Assembly: GCA_036873755.1 (NCBI GenBank) | Contig: JAVTVY010006821.1 | Span: 62,001 to 126,000 of the forward strand | Reading direction: 5' to 3' | DNA from: Hanleya hanleyi | Taxonomy: Eukaryota > Mollusca > Polyplacophora > Lepidopleurida > Hanleyidae | Length of the DNA: 64,000 bases | Part shown: positions 1 to 12,140 of the stretch, one piece after another | How the letters are laid out: each line of letters opens with the position of its first letter | How positions within the stretch are numbered: the first letter of the stretch is position 1 | The notes under the pieces: model-generated | Told to the model about the DNA's origin: nothing | Seen by the model: only the letters and a program-made list of their open reading frames with translations | Database searches by the model: none | Made by a program: the position numbers and the translations under genes

Positions 1-1109
1 ACTTTGAAACTCAAATATTCTTGGTTCTCCAATCACATTATGCTTGCGTATGTTGATCTTGCTGTTGTTCACCATTCTGACCTTTATAACCACATTTTTT
101 TCAGGACTGCACAAATTGCTTGCATGAGAATTGCATTCACACACTCTTGTGTATTCGCTTTCACTGTTCCAAGTAACCAATTATTTTCACTCACTCCGAA
201 ACATCCTTGTCTGTCAGTGTGATTCAGTTAAAGCGAGATTCAAATAAAAACTATTTATTTTGAGGTCAAGATCACTGCATTCCAAAACTGAATCTACATG
301 TATCTGTAATTCACGATTGTGTCTTGAGTGCTGATCACTTGTCCAAACTTCATAGGTGTGTTGTCCATGTGATTCCAAAGAAGTCTGTGGAATTTAGATT
401 AACACTAGTCAATGGTCCAAATTACACCACCCCATAACTGAATTTAATCTTGTTACAATCTCCACAATATTTTGTTAAGTGCAATCCAAAGTCCTCCAGC
501 AAGTAGCTCTCTGAAGTTCAAATTATAGAACAATTGGTAAACTGGAACTTTGTCTTCTTTCAATTTGACCTATTTTAATGTATTCTGAGCCGTCTTGGCC
601 TATGTGTCTATTTGGGAACAGACGCAGTTGGTTTTGGTGAGAAAATATCCACCAGAGATGAATGACTTGAACTGATGCCTGAAGTAACACAGAAACACAG
701 TTTAGAAATACTCAATTGGTGGGAGATTCTTGAGTTCAAAGACTCTTGTTTTTAAATTGGGATGATTTCTGGGGGGGGGGGGAGGGAGGAGTCTGTTGTT
801 TTCAGTTTGTTCCATTTTTTTTATAAACTGAGCAATAAACAAAGTTCATTTAGGGATAGTTTAATGGATCCACCATTTGCTTATTGGGTGTGACACAGAG
901 CTAATATTGGTTGGTTGGCATTTAACAGAAAAATGCCATTCGTGTTTCCTTCGGAGGTGTACAGTTCCTGATGTAACAGATTCCAGATTTGCAGCAATAT
1001 TAAATTGGAGATTTGTGAATTTCTGAACTCACTGCTGCCAAGAGTTCCTTTGACTTGAATGTGTGTATTCCTCTGGTTTATAACTGAACCTATTCACACT
1101 GTTTTCCAG
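1..1109. other. No gene recognised (probable intron/intergenic)
   Basis: AT-rich sequence with no convincing coding stretch. A polypurine-type G run lies near 771-790. The 3' end leads into the splice acceptor of the exon starting at 1110, so at least its right part is probably intron. Confidence 0.5.
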
Positions 1110-1214
1110 AAAGCCCTCCCCATTGGATGAAATCTATACATCACCTGACAGATTATGAGGGTCCGTCAACAAACAACCACAGACTTCCATTTGTCCAACA
1201 GTTTCCTTTTGGAG
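1110..1214 (+). CDS. Internal exon of an unrecognised host gene (exon A)
   Basis: A 105-bp open segment is bounded by a pyrimidine-rich acceptor (gttttccag before 1110) and a donor (gtaatg from 1215). Read in phase 1 it encodes about 35 residues beginning with SPPHWMKSIHHLTDYEGP. It ends in phase 1, the same phase as the exon at 3098-3196, and joining the two gives an uninterrupted glycine codon at the junction. The agreement of phase, splice signals and composition (Pro/Gln/Asn rich) is the evidence that both belong to one gene on the plus strand. I do not recognise the protein. Further exons would lie outside or in the unassigned 3.2-6.6 kb stretch. Confidence 0.5.
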
Positions 1215-1430
1215 GTAATGTCTCAAATTGGTTCTCCTACTTCTGCCAAGAAGGAATTCCATGTGCTTATCAAATCTTAATAAAAACAAATTTTACTAGA
1301 ATTAGGGAGCGAAACAGGAAAGTTTTTTTTTTAACTGAACATACATTTTATCATCATAGTTTGCCTCATTTATGCAGAATTAATGCTTTCTTGAAACACA
1401 TTTGACAACTGCCTCCACCACTTACTGTCT

Positions 1431-1849
1431 CACATTATGACAAAACGGGATTTTTTCGGCAATATATCCGAACCAATTTCTCTCAGAGCACTGAAATTTT
1501 GTACATCATCTGAACATTATTTGTGCATTTTTATCCTGAACTTTCATGAAAATCCATAACGGGGGTCAAATTCACCAAAATGAATTTCGCCCTGACAATT
1601 TTGCATGTTAAATTATGATGTCATAGTGGCCAGTCCCAATGTTACAACATGACAAGCCTAGCGTCATTGTGCCTTGAAAATAACCTGCGAGGATATTGGA
1701 GATTTTCTTTGATTCTGAATAGATTTCTTTGAAATTTCAGATTAAAAATGCACAAATTACATATAGATACATGTACTGTGAGGAATTTCACTTCTCTGAG
1801 AAAACTCGACACCGATATCAGGCCGAAAATCCTGTTCTGTCATAATGTG
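1431..1849. mobile_element. MITE with ~25-bp terminal inverted repeats
   Basis: The left end starts CACATTATGACAAAACGGG and the right end is its inverted, slightly diverged counterpart (CCTGTTCTGTCATAATGTG). Both arms continue inward with a TTTTCGG block. The 419-bp interior has no coding capacity. The family is not identified. Confidence 0.65.
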
Positions 1850-1911
1850 GAATTACGGAAATGTCCATCCATCTCCGGTGTTGTGAAAGTAAAATATCAA
1901 TAACCAAGGCT

Positions 1912-2606
1912 CTTGATATAGTGAACTTTGCATGAAGGTGGATAGAAGTCAATAACTGTATTAAAGAGTTGTCCAAATATTGTTGATGAGGATACTTTAC
2001 TCTAGAGCCTTGGTACAGTACTGGAAATTTGGCACAAGTCTTCTTTATGAATGCCTCTAGGTCAAGTTCACTCTGTACTGACCTTTATCTATGTTCAAAG
2101 ATCACAGAGGTCAAAATCTGAATAGCAGTCCTATTTTCTTGTGAACACATTCATACTTGGCACAATGGTGACTTGTAAGCGTCTCAAGGTCAAATTCACT
2201 CCAGACTCGCGTTGACCTAGATTCAAAGTCATAGGTCAGAATGTGAATAACATTGGATACAATATCTGAAGAACAGACTGAGACTGAGATTTGGCACAGT
2301 GCGGCATTATGAAGGCTTCTATGTCATGTTCGCTCCATGATGACTTTGACCTATTTCCAAAGGTCACCAAGGTCAAAATGTGAATAAGTCGTATTTGCCT
2401 GTGAGCACAATATCCAAGGGAGAACTTGACTCTTTGGCACAATGCTGCCTCATGGGGGCCTCCAGGTCACTAGGACTGATCACATATTTCCAAAGATCAT
2501 CTGTGAATAGGAGTAAAGTATCCTCATGAACAATATTTGGACATCACACAGTTATTGACTGATATCTGCCTTCATGCGGATATATGCACTATATCAAATG
2601 TTGTCT
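1912..2606. mobile_element. Fold-back element with ~90-bp inverted arms and internal AGGTCA repeats
   Basis: The arm at about 1912-2000 (GATATAGTG ... CATGAAGG ... GTCAATAACTGT ... GTCCAAATATTGTT ... GAGGATACTTTAC) recurs inverted at about 2508-2606. The interior holds roughly 140-bp repeats containing AGGTCAAAAT and TGGCACAATG. No coding region is seen. Confidence 0.65.
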
Positions 2607-3097
2607 AGGGAATTTTAAGTTATGACAGTTACACACACTTTGAGACAGGCTGTCCCGCATGGGAACCTGCTACCTACTCAGCTTATTTGGAACTTGAAGT
2701 GCTAATGTAATGACGTACTGTATCGTCAATCAACGTGTTAAAGGGGATGCATTTTGTTCAGAGAACATGATTTATTGCTTTCAAGAGAAAAGAAAATATT
2801 GTTTTTGTATGTTATTATGCTGGAATAATAAATCTATCATCCAAAGAGATTGTTTCAAATTTTGAGCAGTCATTCAGACTCTTAACAGATTTGATTACCT
2901 GCCATCTTTAGAAGAAACCATGTATATACGGTCCTGTTATTGTATCACTAGCTTTCTATTCTAATAAATGTGTTGGCCTCAATAGTTTGGGATGGGAAAA
3001 TGCACTTTCTTTGATTGAATTACTAGAGTGCTTACCAATCCTCTTGGATACATTGACTTGTGTACAATATTGACTGGTATGTGTTGTTTGGTGACAG

Positions 3098-3196
3098 GAC
3101 CTGCCTGGCCACCACAGACAAACAACCCCCCTCCAGGATTCCAGACCCTCAGACCAGCCACACAGCCAACAGAGCCACACACAGTTGCTGCAGAAA
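3098..3196 (+). CDS. Internal exon of an unrecognised host gene (exon B)
   Basis: A 99-bp exon is flanked by acceptor ttggtgacag and donor gtaagt. Phase 1 in and phase 1 out, matching exon A at 1110-1214. The 33 encoded residues are proline/threonine-rich, including PAWPPQTNNPPPGFQTLRP, suggesting a disordered or extracellular linker segment. No domain is recognised. Both exons have lengths divisible by three and could be skipped without changing frame. Confidence 0.55.
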
Positions 3197-6100
3197 GTAA
3201 GTTACTCCACTACATCTTTTTTTATTGTGGACGTTACGCACACTTTATCTCTTTGTGATGTGGGTAACACTTTTCTAGCTGATAATCTGTAGCGAATGAG
3301 TCATGATATGACAGAAAAATTGTTGAAAACTACCTAACTCCTACTCAAATGAAATTTGGGCCAACCCTCACATCCACAGTGTCCATTGGTCCATTTACAG
3401 TTGTATAGCATTAGTTTCTTCAATTATCATATTAAAAGTGTGGATGAGGACAGTTTGTATTTAATCAAGTCCACCTGAACTCAATATTCCTGAACATTTA
3501 ATCTCTTTTCACATGTCACAAATGTTCTTTGTAGGTTTACAGTAGCAGTTCAGGGTAGCACATCCAGCAGTGTAGAAACTGTTCACAGAGCCCAGATTTT
3601 GCCCTTGACTGGTGTATTTGCAATGGTTTAGTAGGGGCACAGCATGTCCAATGACAGAATCTCACTTGTACCTTGATAATAAGTTAGACTTCCCTGTCAA
3701 GAAGATAATATATAATGTGCTTACGCCTGCATGGTTTCTATAAATTCTAATTTTAACCCTCTTCCTTCCATCTGTGGATGTAAATGTTTGGTATTGGTGA
3801 AATACCGGTTTAGTGGAAACTGCTGGGAGTTAGATTTGTTCTGTGATGACAGCATGATTGATATGATACAGAAGGTGAAGCAGATTCTGTCACTGGACAT
3901 GGGTGTCCCATTGTTTACAAGAATAATATACAACTATTGCTTAATATTTTGGCGGATCCCAGCTCTAGCCTTTGTGATGACCTTCCTATAAATTTAAATA
4001 TCCAGACCATGTGGCATTGACAGAAAAGTATGTGTAGTATTAAATAAGGTATCCTTACATGTAGCGTATGCTAATATCATAATCTGGTTCTAATACAGTA
4101 TCACAGTACAATCTCCTGGTTCATTTCCACTTATTATATACCGGTACAGTATTGTTCAGTCATGTATCTTCTGAACTGTGGAAACTTGGAGTATTTAAAG
4201 GAGAACTTGCTTAAATGTGTTTTTACTCTATATCCTTGACATTTTTTTGTGAATTGAAAGGTTTCACGGGAATAATCCATTTCATGTCAGAGAATAGCAT
4301 TTTTTCCCGGGCTAACCAACTTTAAGGTGCCATCATTAGAGAGGTCAGAGTTGAGGGAGAATAACATCTGAGTTGAGTGGATGTAATGTTGGGAGTTGCG
4401 GCGAAGACCATGTGACGGTACCAATAATGTCGCCTCTGTTACATCGCATGAAACAAGAACCACATTACTGCTCATAGAGTCCCACTTTCGTGTATAAATA
4501 TGGTGGTACCCTACAGCCTCTCGTCACAAAGTAAACATTGCATATTATCATGTGATGAATTGTTTCCTTGAAACACCTTATTTCCTTGAAACACCTTATT
4601 TCCTGAAGAAAACTGACATTGAGAAGACTTCTCCTAAGAACTGTAAGAGGGGTACGTGTTTATGTTTGATTCAAGTACTTTACACTTCAAATTATTACTG
4701 TAAGATAATCTTGTATATTATGAATTTTAATGGGATCTGTGTAATTATGTGTATTTTTTTCCTGTAGGTTATTCCAGTTGTACGATATCATGGTTATTCA
4801 TGTTTTGCATTCACTTTGAACAAAACAAACACATTCATATTGGTTGAGAAAACATTATATACATTGTTGAATAAAACCGATTTCACTAAAAGAAATTATC
4901 ACTCTGATTAGGCAATTCTACAAATGAATTACATTTCCAAGATTTAATTTATCTGTAAACATGTATTGCAGACAAAGATTGTTAGAATTTTCTTCTTTGG
5001 GATGTATATTGAAATAATAATATTAACGATACCAGAATTTACATTCTTGATGGTATGTCCATGTAATTCCGTATCTAATATTACCTGACTCAATTTGCTT
5101 GATGATGATTCTAATAACTGTAATGCCATTCTGGGAGTAACTTTAAGCATTTTACATGAAATATTCATTAAATATATGACATGCCTGTTATCAAGCCCAC
5201 ATCAGATATGGTATATATTGTGACAAGCAGAACATAATTCACACATCCTGCTATTTGTCATACTTGCCAACTGGAGCCTGCTCTAGTATATGTTACGTGT
5301 ATTTGATTTTGCTGGTTTTTCACTGTTCAGTTTTGAATGGTTTCAGAGGGTGTTCATTGTTGTGATGATAGATATGTATGTACTGAATAGACTTTATTTT
5401 CTGGACAGGATTGAAGTGCTATATCGCAGTATGGCCTTATTGACCATTTATAGTCTGTGCCACATGGTCTGGGAGTTGATCACACAGGCTGATCTTGTGT
5501 AGAACACTCATGGATATAGCTGGGAGTAGTTAATTGGTGTCACTGGGTTATCTGGGAATGAACTCTTATGCCATTTGCCTGTCAAACCTACTGGAATAAC
5601 AGGATACATCCTGGATCCACTTCTTAGTCTGCATGACATTTGTTTGCAGGTATTTACCCTGCCCAGACTTAACCCAGCATGTATGGGATATGTTTGTCTT
5701 CAACTTTGGCCTTGGAGTGTGGGTGGCAAAAGAACAGTGTCCGAGTACTGTATGAGCAAATGAGATTTGTCATTCACAATGTGCTAACTAAAACTCTGTT
5801 ATTTATGAGAGATATTTGAAATTCACATCATATTATGATGGTGCGTAAGATGTTACAGTGGATGTCTTAGCCATTAAAGCTACAGACATAGCTACATATA
5901 TATAGCTCTGGTGTTTTGTTATCTATTCTGTATGATCCCATTGATCTGTCTCTTGAAGCGACAGGTGCTGAGTCCTACCTAAGACTTACAGGTTATACCA
6001 GATGACCCCCAATGACTACTGTGTGTTAAAAGATACCGAGTGGTGGTCCAAGCAACAACTTGGTGTCTTTTTGAAAGACTTTCTGTTAGAAAGACAGCCT

Positions 6101-6608
6101 TTCCTTCCTTACAGGTATGATGGGGATGAGGGTATTTGATTAATTGAGACTATGCATCCCAAAAAAGAAGTTTCTAATGTATTTTGGTTCATCTTTCCTA
6201 CAATGACAAATAGTTTCTGTTCTGTAGAATTCGGTATGTTTGTTCCCCCAAGACTTGTATTTGTTGCTCAAATCTACACCTGCTGTTGCTATGGCTTATC
6301 TCCCTTTAGGAGCATCCTTACAAATAGTTAAAACGAAAAGTTGTCTCCCCTTAGGGAGCTCTCTCAGCTCAGCTAGGTTACTTAAGCCCTGCACAATCCT
6401 GAATCTCCCTCTTTCTCTATTTGTACCTGCTCGAGTGTGGTGCATATCAAGGAAGTGTCCTATAGTGCTGGTTTGGTTGTTGTTGGTTTGACCTTCGGTT
6501 GTACCTTTGCTAAACTAGTATTTTCTCTTGCTGTATTTCTTAGACATTATGCAGATGATTGAACATCAGGAAATCATTGATCATTGACAGTTTTCTATCT
6601 ACAGTTTT
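3197..6608. other. No gene recognised (probable intron or 3' region)
   Basis: Follows the donor at 3197. Several acceptor-like pyrimidine tracts exist, but none is followed by a phase-1 open exon that I can support. A short tandem CTTATTTCCTTGAAACAC repeat occurs at 4556-4601. Confidence 0.45.
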
Positions 6609-7785
6609 AATTATGTCTCCCCCAACTATGTTGGGGGGAGACATCTAGTGTTTGTGCTGTCTGTCTGGATGGATGTCTGGATGGATGTCTGTCCGTCCCC
6701 TTGCCTTGTCTGCAAGATATCTTGAACTACTCGATGGAATTTCACCAAACTTGGATGGAAGCTTCATTGGGATAGCCCCCTCATTTGATTAAGTTTTGGT
6801 GTGTGTGCGTGCATTCATCCGTGTCCTGTGTCCGTCCGTCCGTCCGTCCATCTACTTGTACATGTATATACAGGCCTTGTCTGCAAGATATCTTGAGAAC
6901 TACTGGACGGAATTTCACCACACTTGGATGGAAGCTTCAGTGGGATAGCCCCCTCATTTGATTAGGTTTTGGTGTTTGTACGTGCATTCATCCGTGTCCG
7001 GTGTCTGTCCGTCCGTCCGTCCTGACTCCATCTACTTGTACATGTATATACAGGGCTTGTCTGCAAGATATCTTGAGAACTACTGGACGGAATTTCACCA
7101 AACTTGGATGGAAGCATCATTGGGATAGCCCCCTCATTTGATTAGGTTTTGGTGTGTGTGCATGCGTTCATCCGTGTCCGGTGTCCGTCCGTCCGTCCAT
7201 CTACTTGTACATGTATATACAGGCCTTGTCTGCAAGATATCTTGAGAACTACTGGGTGGAATTTCACCAAACTTGGATGGAAACTTCATTGGGATAGCCC
7301 CCTCATTTGATCAGGTTTTGGTGTATGCGTGCATGCATTCATCCGTGTCCGGTGTCCGTCCATCCGTTCATCTACTTGTACATGTGTATACAGGCCTTGT
7401 CTGCAAGATATCTGGAGAAGTACAGGCAGATGCATGAAACTTCTATACGGTACAGCATGTATACTATAGGTGTGGCTCTTGTATGTTTTGCATCTTTCCT
7501 ATAATGTGATCAGTTTCGAAATAGTGATGCTTCACAATTACATGTATTTCACATTGGCTGGACGCTGTAGATGTCGGCAATTCACTCATTGCTACATAAA
7601 TCCCGACTCCTCCCTGGGTTACTGCAACAATGAAAATCGCTTCTTTGTAATTAATATTTTTAGATACGCAGCTTTGTTTAGGATACTTATTGCTACATTC
7701 ATTTTATAGCACTTTCCCTTAAATTATGTGCCCATTCAAGGCAAGGTGGGAGGTTGGGGGAGACGTATGTTTTTGCTCAAAAAAA
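6609..7785. repeat. Element with five ~170-180 bp tandem repeats and GGGGGAGAC ends
   Basis: The left end is a palindrome (ATGTCTCCCCCAAC ... GTTGGGGGGAGACAT, 6613-6644). The right end near 7757-7775 repeats GTTGGGGGAGAC. Units share the phrase TGCAAGATATCTTGAGAAC at 6711, 6882, 7062, 7231 and 7402, followed by a GTCCGTCC run and a TACATGTATATACAGG box. Non-coding; a mollusc-type satellite-bearing transposon is the likely origin. Confidence 0.6.
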
Positions 7786-7839
7786 CAACCAGCATAGGCT
7801 TCATGCCGGAGCGGCAACTCAAGGGTCAAAGCGGAACCT

Positions 7840-8366
7840 CTAGTTTTTGGTGAATGGATGCCCTAGGGGGGAACGATGTGTTACATACGAAATGTAGGTC
7901 GAGGTCAGAGGTCAAAGGTCAGTGTGACGGAAAAATCAGGAAATCATTAAAAATTTCTAATTGTTTGTGAGTGGATTCAATAGGGGGAAATGAGGTGTCG
8001 CATACCAAAATATAGGTCAAGGTCGAAGGTCAAATGTCACTGACCCAAAAATCAGGAAATTATTAAAAATAATATTTCTTTGTGTGAGTAGATACATTAG
8101 GGGGACACAATGTGTCACATATCAAAATGTAGGTCAAGGTCAAAGGTCAAGGTCACTGTTACCCCAAAATCATGAAATTGTAAAAAATCATGATTTTCTG
8201 AGTCCATTGAGAAATTACGGATAGCCGTTTTGTCATGTACCAAAATTTAGATCCAGGTCAATAGTCAAGATCACTGTGACACCAGAATCAAGGTCAAAGG
8301 TCAGTGTGACCTAAAAATCAGAAAATCATTAAAAATTACTAATATTTGGTGAATGGATTATACCTC
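7840..8366. repeat. Fragment of the AGGTCA-rich element
   Basis: Same repeat units as at 8705-9933 and 18213-21013: TTTTTGGTGA...GGATNC, ACGATGTG, AAATGTAGGTC, AGGTCAAAGGTCA, ATCAGGAAATCATTAAAAA. Non-coding. Confidence 0.7.
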
Positions 8367-8704
8367 CTTATCAGGGTCGTCAAGTTTGACAGTCCCGGTC
8401 TCCATTTCTAGATCTTTCTCTTGATTGTCCTAGAGGCTTCGACGTTTGTTCGCCTGCACGTCTCTCGACTTTGGTGTTTTTCGTTAAAAAAAAAAAAAAA
8501 AATCCTTTTGACAATTTGGTTGATGCGTCTTCATTATCGCTTGGTTGACCTCCATCGTTTTGCGAGATGCATATCTTCTTATACCCATTCATCCTCGTCT
8601 TCGGCGTTTCCTACGATTCACCATCGACGGTCGTCGGTTTGAGTGGCAAGTCCTCCCGTTCGGAGTCTACATCGCCCCTTGTATCACTTCTCTAGTCTTG
8701 GCGT
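8367..8704 (+). pseudogene. DIRS-type retroelement reverse transcriptase, part 1 (broken)
   Basis: Encodes RT finger/palm motifs around 8560-8690: RDAYLLIPIHPRL and RRFEWQVLPFGVYIAP, the typical K/R-DAY-HIPI and LPFGL-AP blocks of DIRS-like and other RTs. An A-run near 8486-8501 lies upstream. The reading frame stops where the AGGTCA element begins at 8705; the next piece of the RT resumes at 18095. Frames are disrupted, so this is a dead copy. Confidence 0.65.
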
Positions 8705-9933
8705 TTTTATACGCCCGCCAAAAAGGCGGACGTATTATGTGATGGCAGTTTCCGTCCATCCGTCCGTCTGTCCGTCCCCCGTGTCCGGTCTATATCTGGA
8801 ACAGTTTTCTATTTACAGTTCCAATTTTTGGTGAGTGGATACCCTACGGGAAGACGATGTGTCGCGTACAAAAATGAAGGTCGCGGTCAGAGGTCAAAGG
8901 TCACTGGTCTGAAAAACAGGAAATCAGTGAAGTAAAATCAGTGAAGTGTTCGTGTCCGGTCTATATCTCTGGATGTTTTCTATCCACAGTTGCAATTTTT
9001 TGTGAATGGATACATCAGGTGGAGACGATGTGTCGCGTACCGAAATTCAGGTCGAGGTCAGAGGTCAAAGGTCACTGTTGCCTAAAAATCAGGAAATCAT
9101 TGATAGTTTTCTATCTACAGTTCTAATTTTTGGCGAGTGGATGCCCTAGGGGGAAACGATGTGTTGCATGCCAAATGTAGGTCGAGGTCAGAGGTCAAAG
9201 GTCAGTGTGAATGAAAAATCAGGAAATCATAAATTTCTAATTTTTTGTGAGTGGATTCAATAGGGGGAAATGAAGTGTTGCCTATCAAAATATAGGTAAA
9301 GGTCATTGTGACCCAAAAATCAGGAAATTATTAAAAATAACATTTTTTTGTGTCAGTAGATACATTAGGGGGACTCAATGTGTCTCATATTAAAATGTAG
9401 GTCAAATGTCAAGGTCACTGTGACCCTAAAATCATGAAATTGTTAAAAATCATGATCCATTGAGAAATTACGGGTAGCCGTTTTGTCATGTACGAAAATT
9501 TAGATCCAGGTCAATAGTCAAGATGACTGTGACACCAGAATCAAGGTCAAAGGTCAAAGGTCACTGTGACCCCAAAATCAGGAAATTATTATAAATAACA
9601 TTTTTTTTGTGTCAGTAGATACATTATGGGGACGTGATGTGTCGCATACCAAAATGTAGGTCAAGGTCACTGTGACCCCAAAATCGTTAAATTGTTAAAA
9701 ATCATGATTTTTTGTGTCCATTGAGAAATTACGGGGAGATGGTTTGTCACTGTCACTGTGACTCTAAAATCAAAAAATCTTTGAAAATTACTTTGTTTTG
9801 TGTCCGTAGATTCATTAGGGGGACATGATGTGTCACATTCCAAAATGTAGGTCAAGGCCGAACGTCAAGGTCACTGTGACCCCCAAAATCATGAAATTCA
9901 TAAAAATCATGATTTTTTTGTGTCCATTGATAC
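8705..9933 (+). mobile_element. AGGTCA-rich element copy 1, left part
   Basis: Starts TTTTTATACGCCCGCC with a small hairpin (CGCC...GGCG), then a GTCCGTCC run, then repeated units with AGGTCAAAGGTCA. Interrupted at 9934 by an LTR element and resumes at 17291. The same left end starts copy 2 at 18213. Non-coding. Confidence 0.75.
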
Positions 9934-12140
9934 TGTAGCGGAAATTTCCAGTACTACATGTGTTAATATGGAAACTTATTTTTCAATGTCTAGATATGCT
10001 GCCACCAGTACCACTAAGGGTGATACGACCTGTATGAACTCTCGTTCCTTGTGTGAGACTCGAGCGAGAACTGTTCTACACTGGTTTCTAATCTGTACAA
10101 CCTTGTTTCTTTAGTATGAAACCTTATTGAACCTCTGCTTCAATAGACTTGAGCACAATTATAACCAATCTCTCTTCGGGGGTGCCGCTACCAAGGGGGT
10201 ACGTTTTCGTCGTGTCACCAAGTAATTATACACTCAATCATAACACTTGCTCCATTCGCTGCTGATACTGCTGTGGTCAGGTTTCAACATCTATTGTTGT
10301 GGTATTTCATCCAGTCACCATAGTAAATTATATGGTCCCTTGACTTATATTTGTAGCGGAATTGAATAATTCAGTTGCAGTCACTTTTGCAATAGACTAT
10401 AGTCCTATACAATGATGAACATCAACAACGGTTTCAAGTTCAACAAATTATAACTGTTTATTCACCTATATACAATTTCTGTTGTATACCAGTTTCATAT
10501 ATTGTCTATGCTATTCCTTGCATATATGTTTGCACCATGTTGAAAATAAATCTGACATCTCTGTACTAGTTTTTATGGTAGTATTTCCAATGATATGGAT
10601 CTACACGAGATCTCAGTTCGCTGTGTGCAGAACTTGCACAGAGTACAATACAAATACGTTGTGTGCCGAAATGGTTATAGATACAATGTTGCTGTGCAGA
10701 AACGGTTGTACTTGCCGCCGACTGGGGAGACCCAACACTGTAGTATACGGTCTGTGCCAAATCGGTTGCCTGAACAGATTTGGTTGTGCTGGCTTAAATT
10801 CTGCTATAACCGCTTTGCGTGCCAAAAGTGTTTATTTTCCTTACTTACTAGAACTAACTTTCATGATTATTCACTGTTTATGACTTTTGCTCAGCGAAGT
10901 TATCCTTAGAAGTTCAGCTCAACTGTCGCGGTATGGCTTCCTGCCGCTCTCAGCAGAGTGCATTGAAATAACCTGGCTCCGCACAGCAAATGGGATTTCC
11001 CAGGTTAAGCTCAGCAAATGGGAATTGCCATGTTAAGCAGAACAGGATTTCTAGATGGTGTACAGCCCTTCTTGCAGCGATAATTCAGCGGGAAATCTTG
11101 CTATTTATTTAGGTTGAATACTATAAACATCTATTCTTCCAGTTGGTTGTTTGTACGATAGCAACTTCGGTTTTATTTTAGCTGTCGGAGAGAACTTGTA
11201 TGTCCGGCTCTGAGAGCATCACCAAGTGTACTGTGCGAAAACGGCTGTATTTATAGATTTCTGACAAAGCAGGCGGAGCCTAAAATACTACACGAAATGA
11301 GACGATCTGATTGGCCGAGAGCCGAAGTTTTGGCTACTGTCAATCACAATTGTACACAGAACGGCTGAGAAATACGAAATGGGGAAATATTTCCATACCC
11401 CATACAATTTTATAACTAAATAATTTCCATATAATTATTTCATGTTTCTGACTGAACTTATGTGAGAAATATACCCAAAGATCTGAAGTTTGTATAGTGT
11501 GTTTAAATACAACTTCTACCGTCGCTAATTTATGAAACGAGGCCGGGAAACACTGTCAAACTTCCCCGCCAAGTTCCCGCTCCATCCTCAAACAGCGTGT
11601 TGGCTACGAAAACATATCGGTGTTCCGTGCGATAAAACAGAAGAATGGAGATGCTATCTGAACGATTCCTATCCGCATGGTAAGCGTAATACTATCAGTT
11701 TCCAAGTTATAATGTCCCAGACGCTAACTCGTCCGACAAACATAGTTTCTGACCGAAAATCCTATAACTTGACAACAACAACACAGCATGCAGTGAAAAC
11801 TGGCGGCAAATCAGGTTGTCAAGAATTTTGATAAACTTCAAAAATCTATAGCGCTTAAATTACAACGTATTATGAGCTGACATTTCGCCATAATAAACTT
11901 GAATCTATTGTGCAAACATAGATAAGTAGGACTTTGCATGAAATTACGCGAAAGAGATGAAACTCACGGATTTCTGACTGGGGGTAAATTTCTCAACAGG
12001 CCAAGACAGACGATGTTTGCGTGAGGCTCTCGACGGTCTAATGTTTATGTTTTGGCACTGAAGTCGAGGCTCAAGAATGTGGGCACTTTATCCAACCATA
12101 GTTTTTAAAACACAATACTGGCGAATTTTCGCCACACTAC
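9934..12140 (-). repeat. LTR (left copy, 3' LTR on minus)
   Basis: Plus-strand ends are TGTAGCGGAAATTTCC and TTCGCCACACTAC. Differs from the right copy at about six bases that I noticed. Short open frames inside are present identically in both copies and show no recognisable protein. Confidence 0.85.

Noticed and set aside
6820..7200. GTCC repeats considered as a CRISPR-like or telomeric array
   Set aside because: Repeats are contiguous satellite units of ~175 bp without unique spacers, in a eukaryotic context.
10482..10909. Overlapping frames of 133 and 104 codons, identical at 15632-16059
   Set aside because: They lie in both LTR copies; identity reflects LTR duplication. No protein similarity is recognisable and frames overlap on both strands.
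11532..11831. 99-codon frame duplicated at 16682-16981
   Set aside because: Also LTR sequence, near the inner end; could be a leader but has no recognisable feature.
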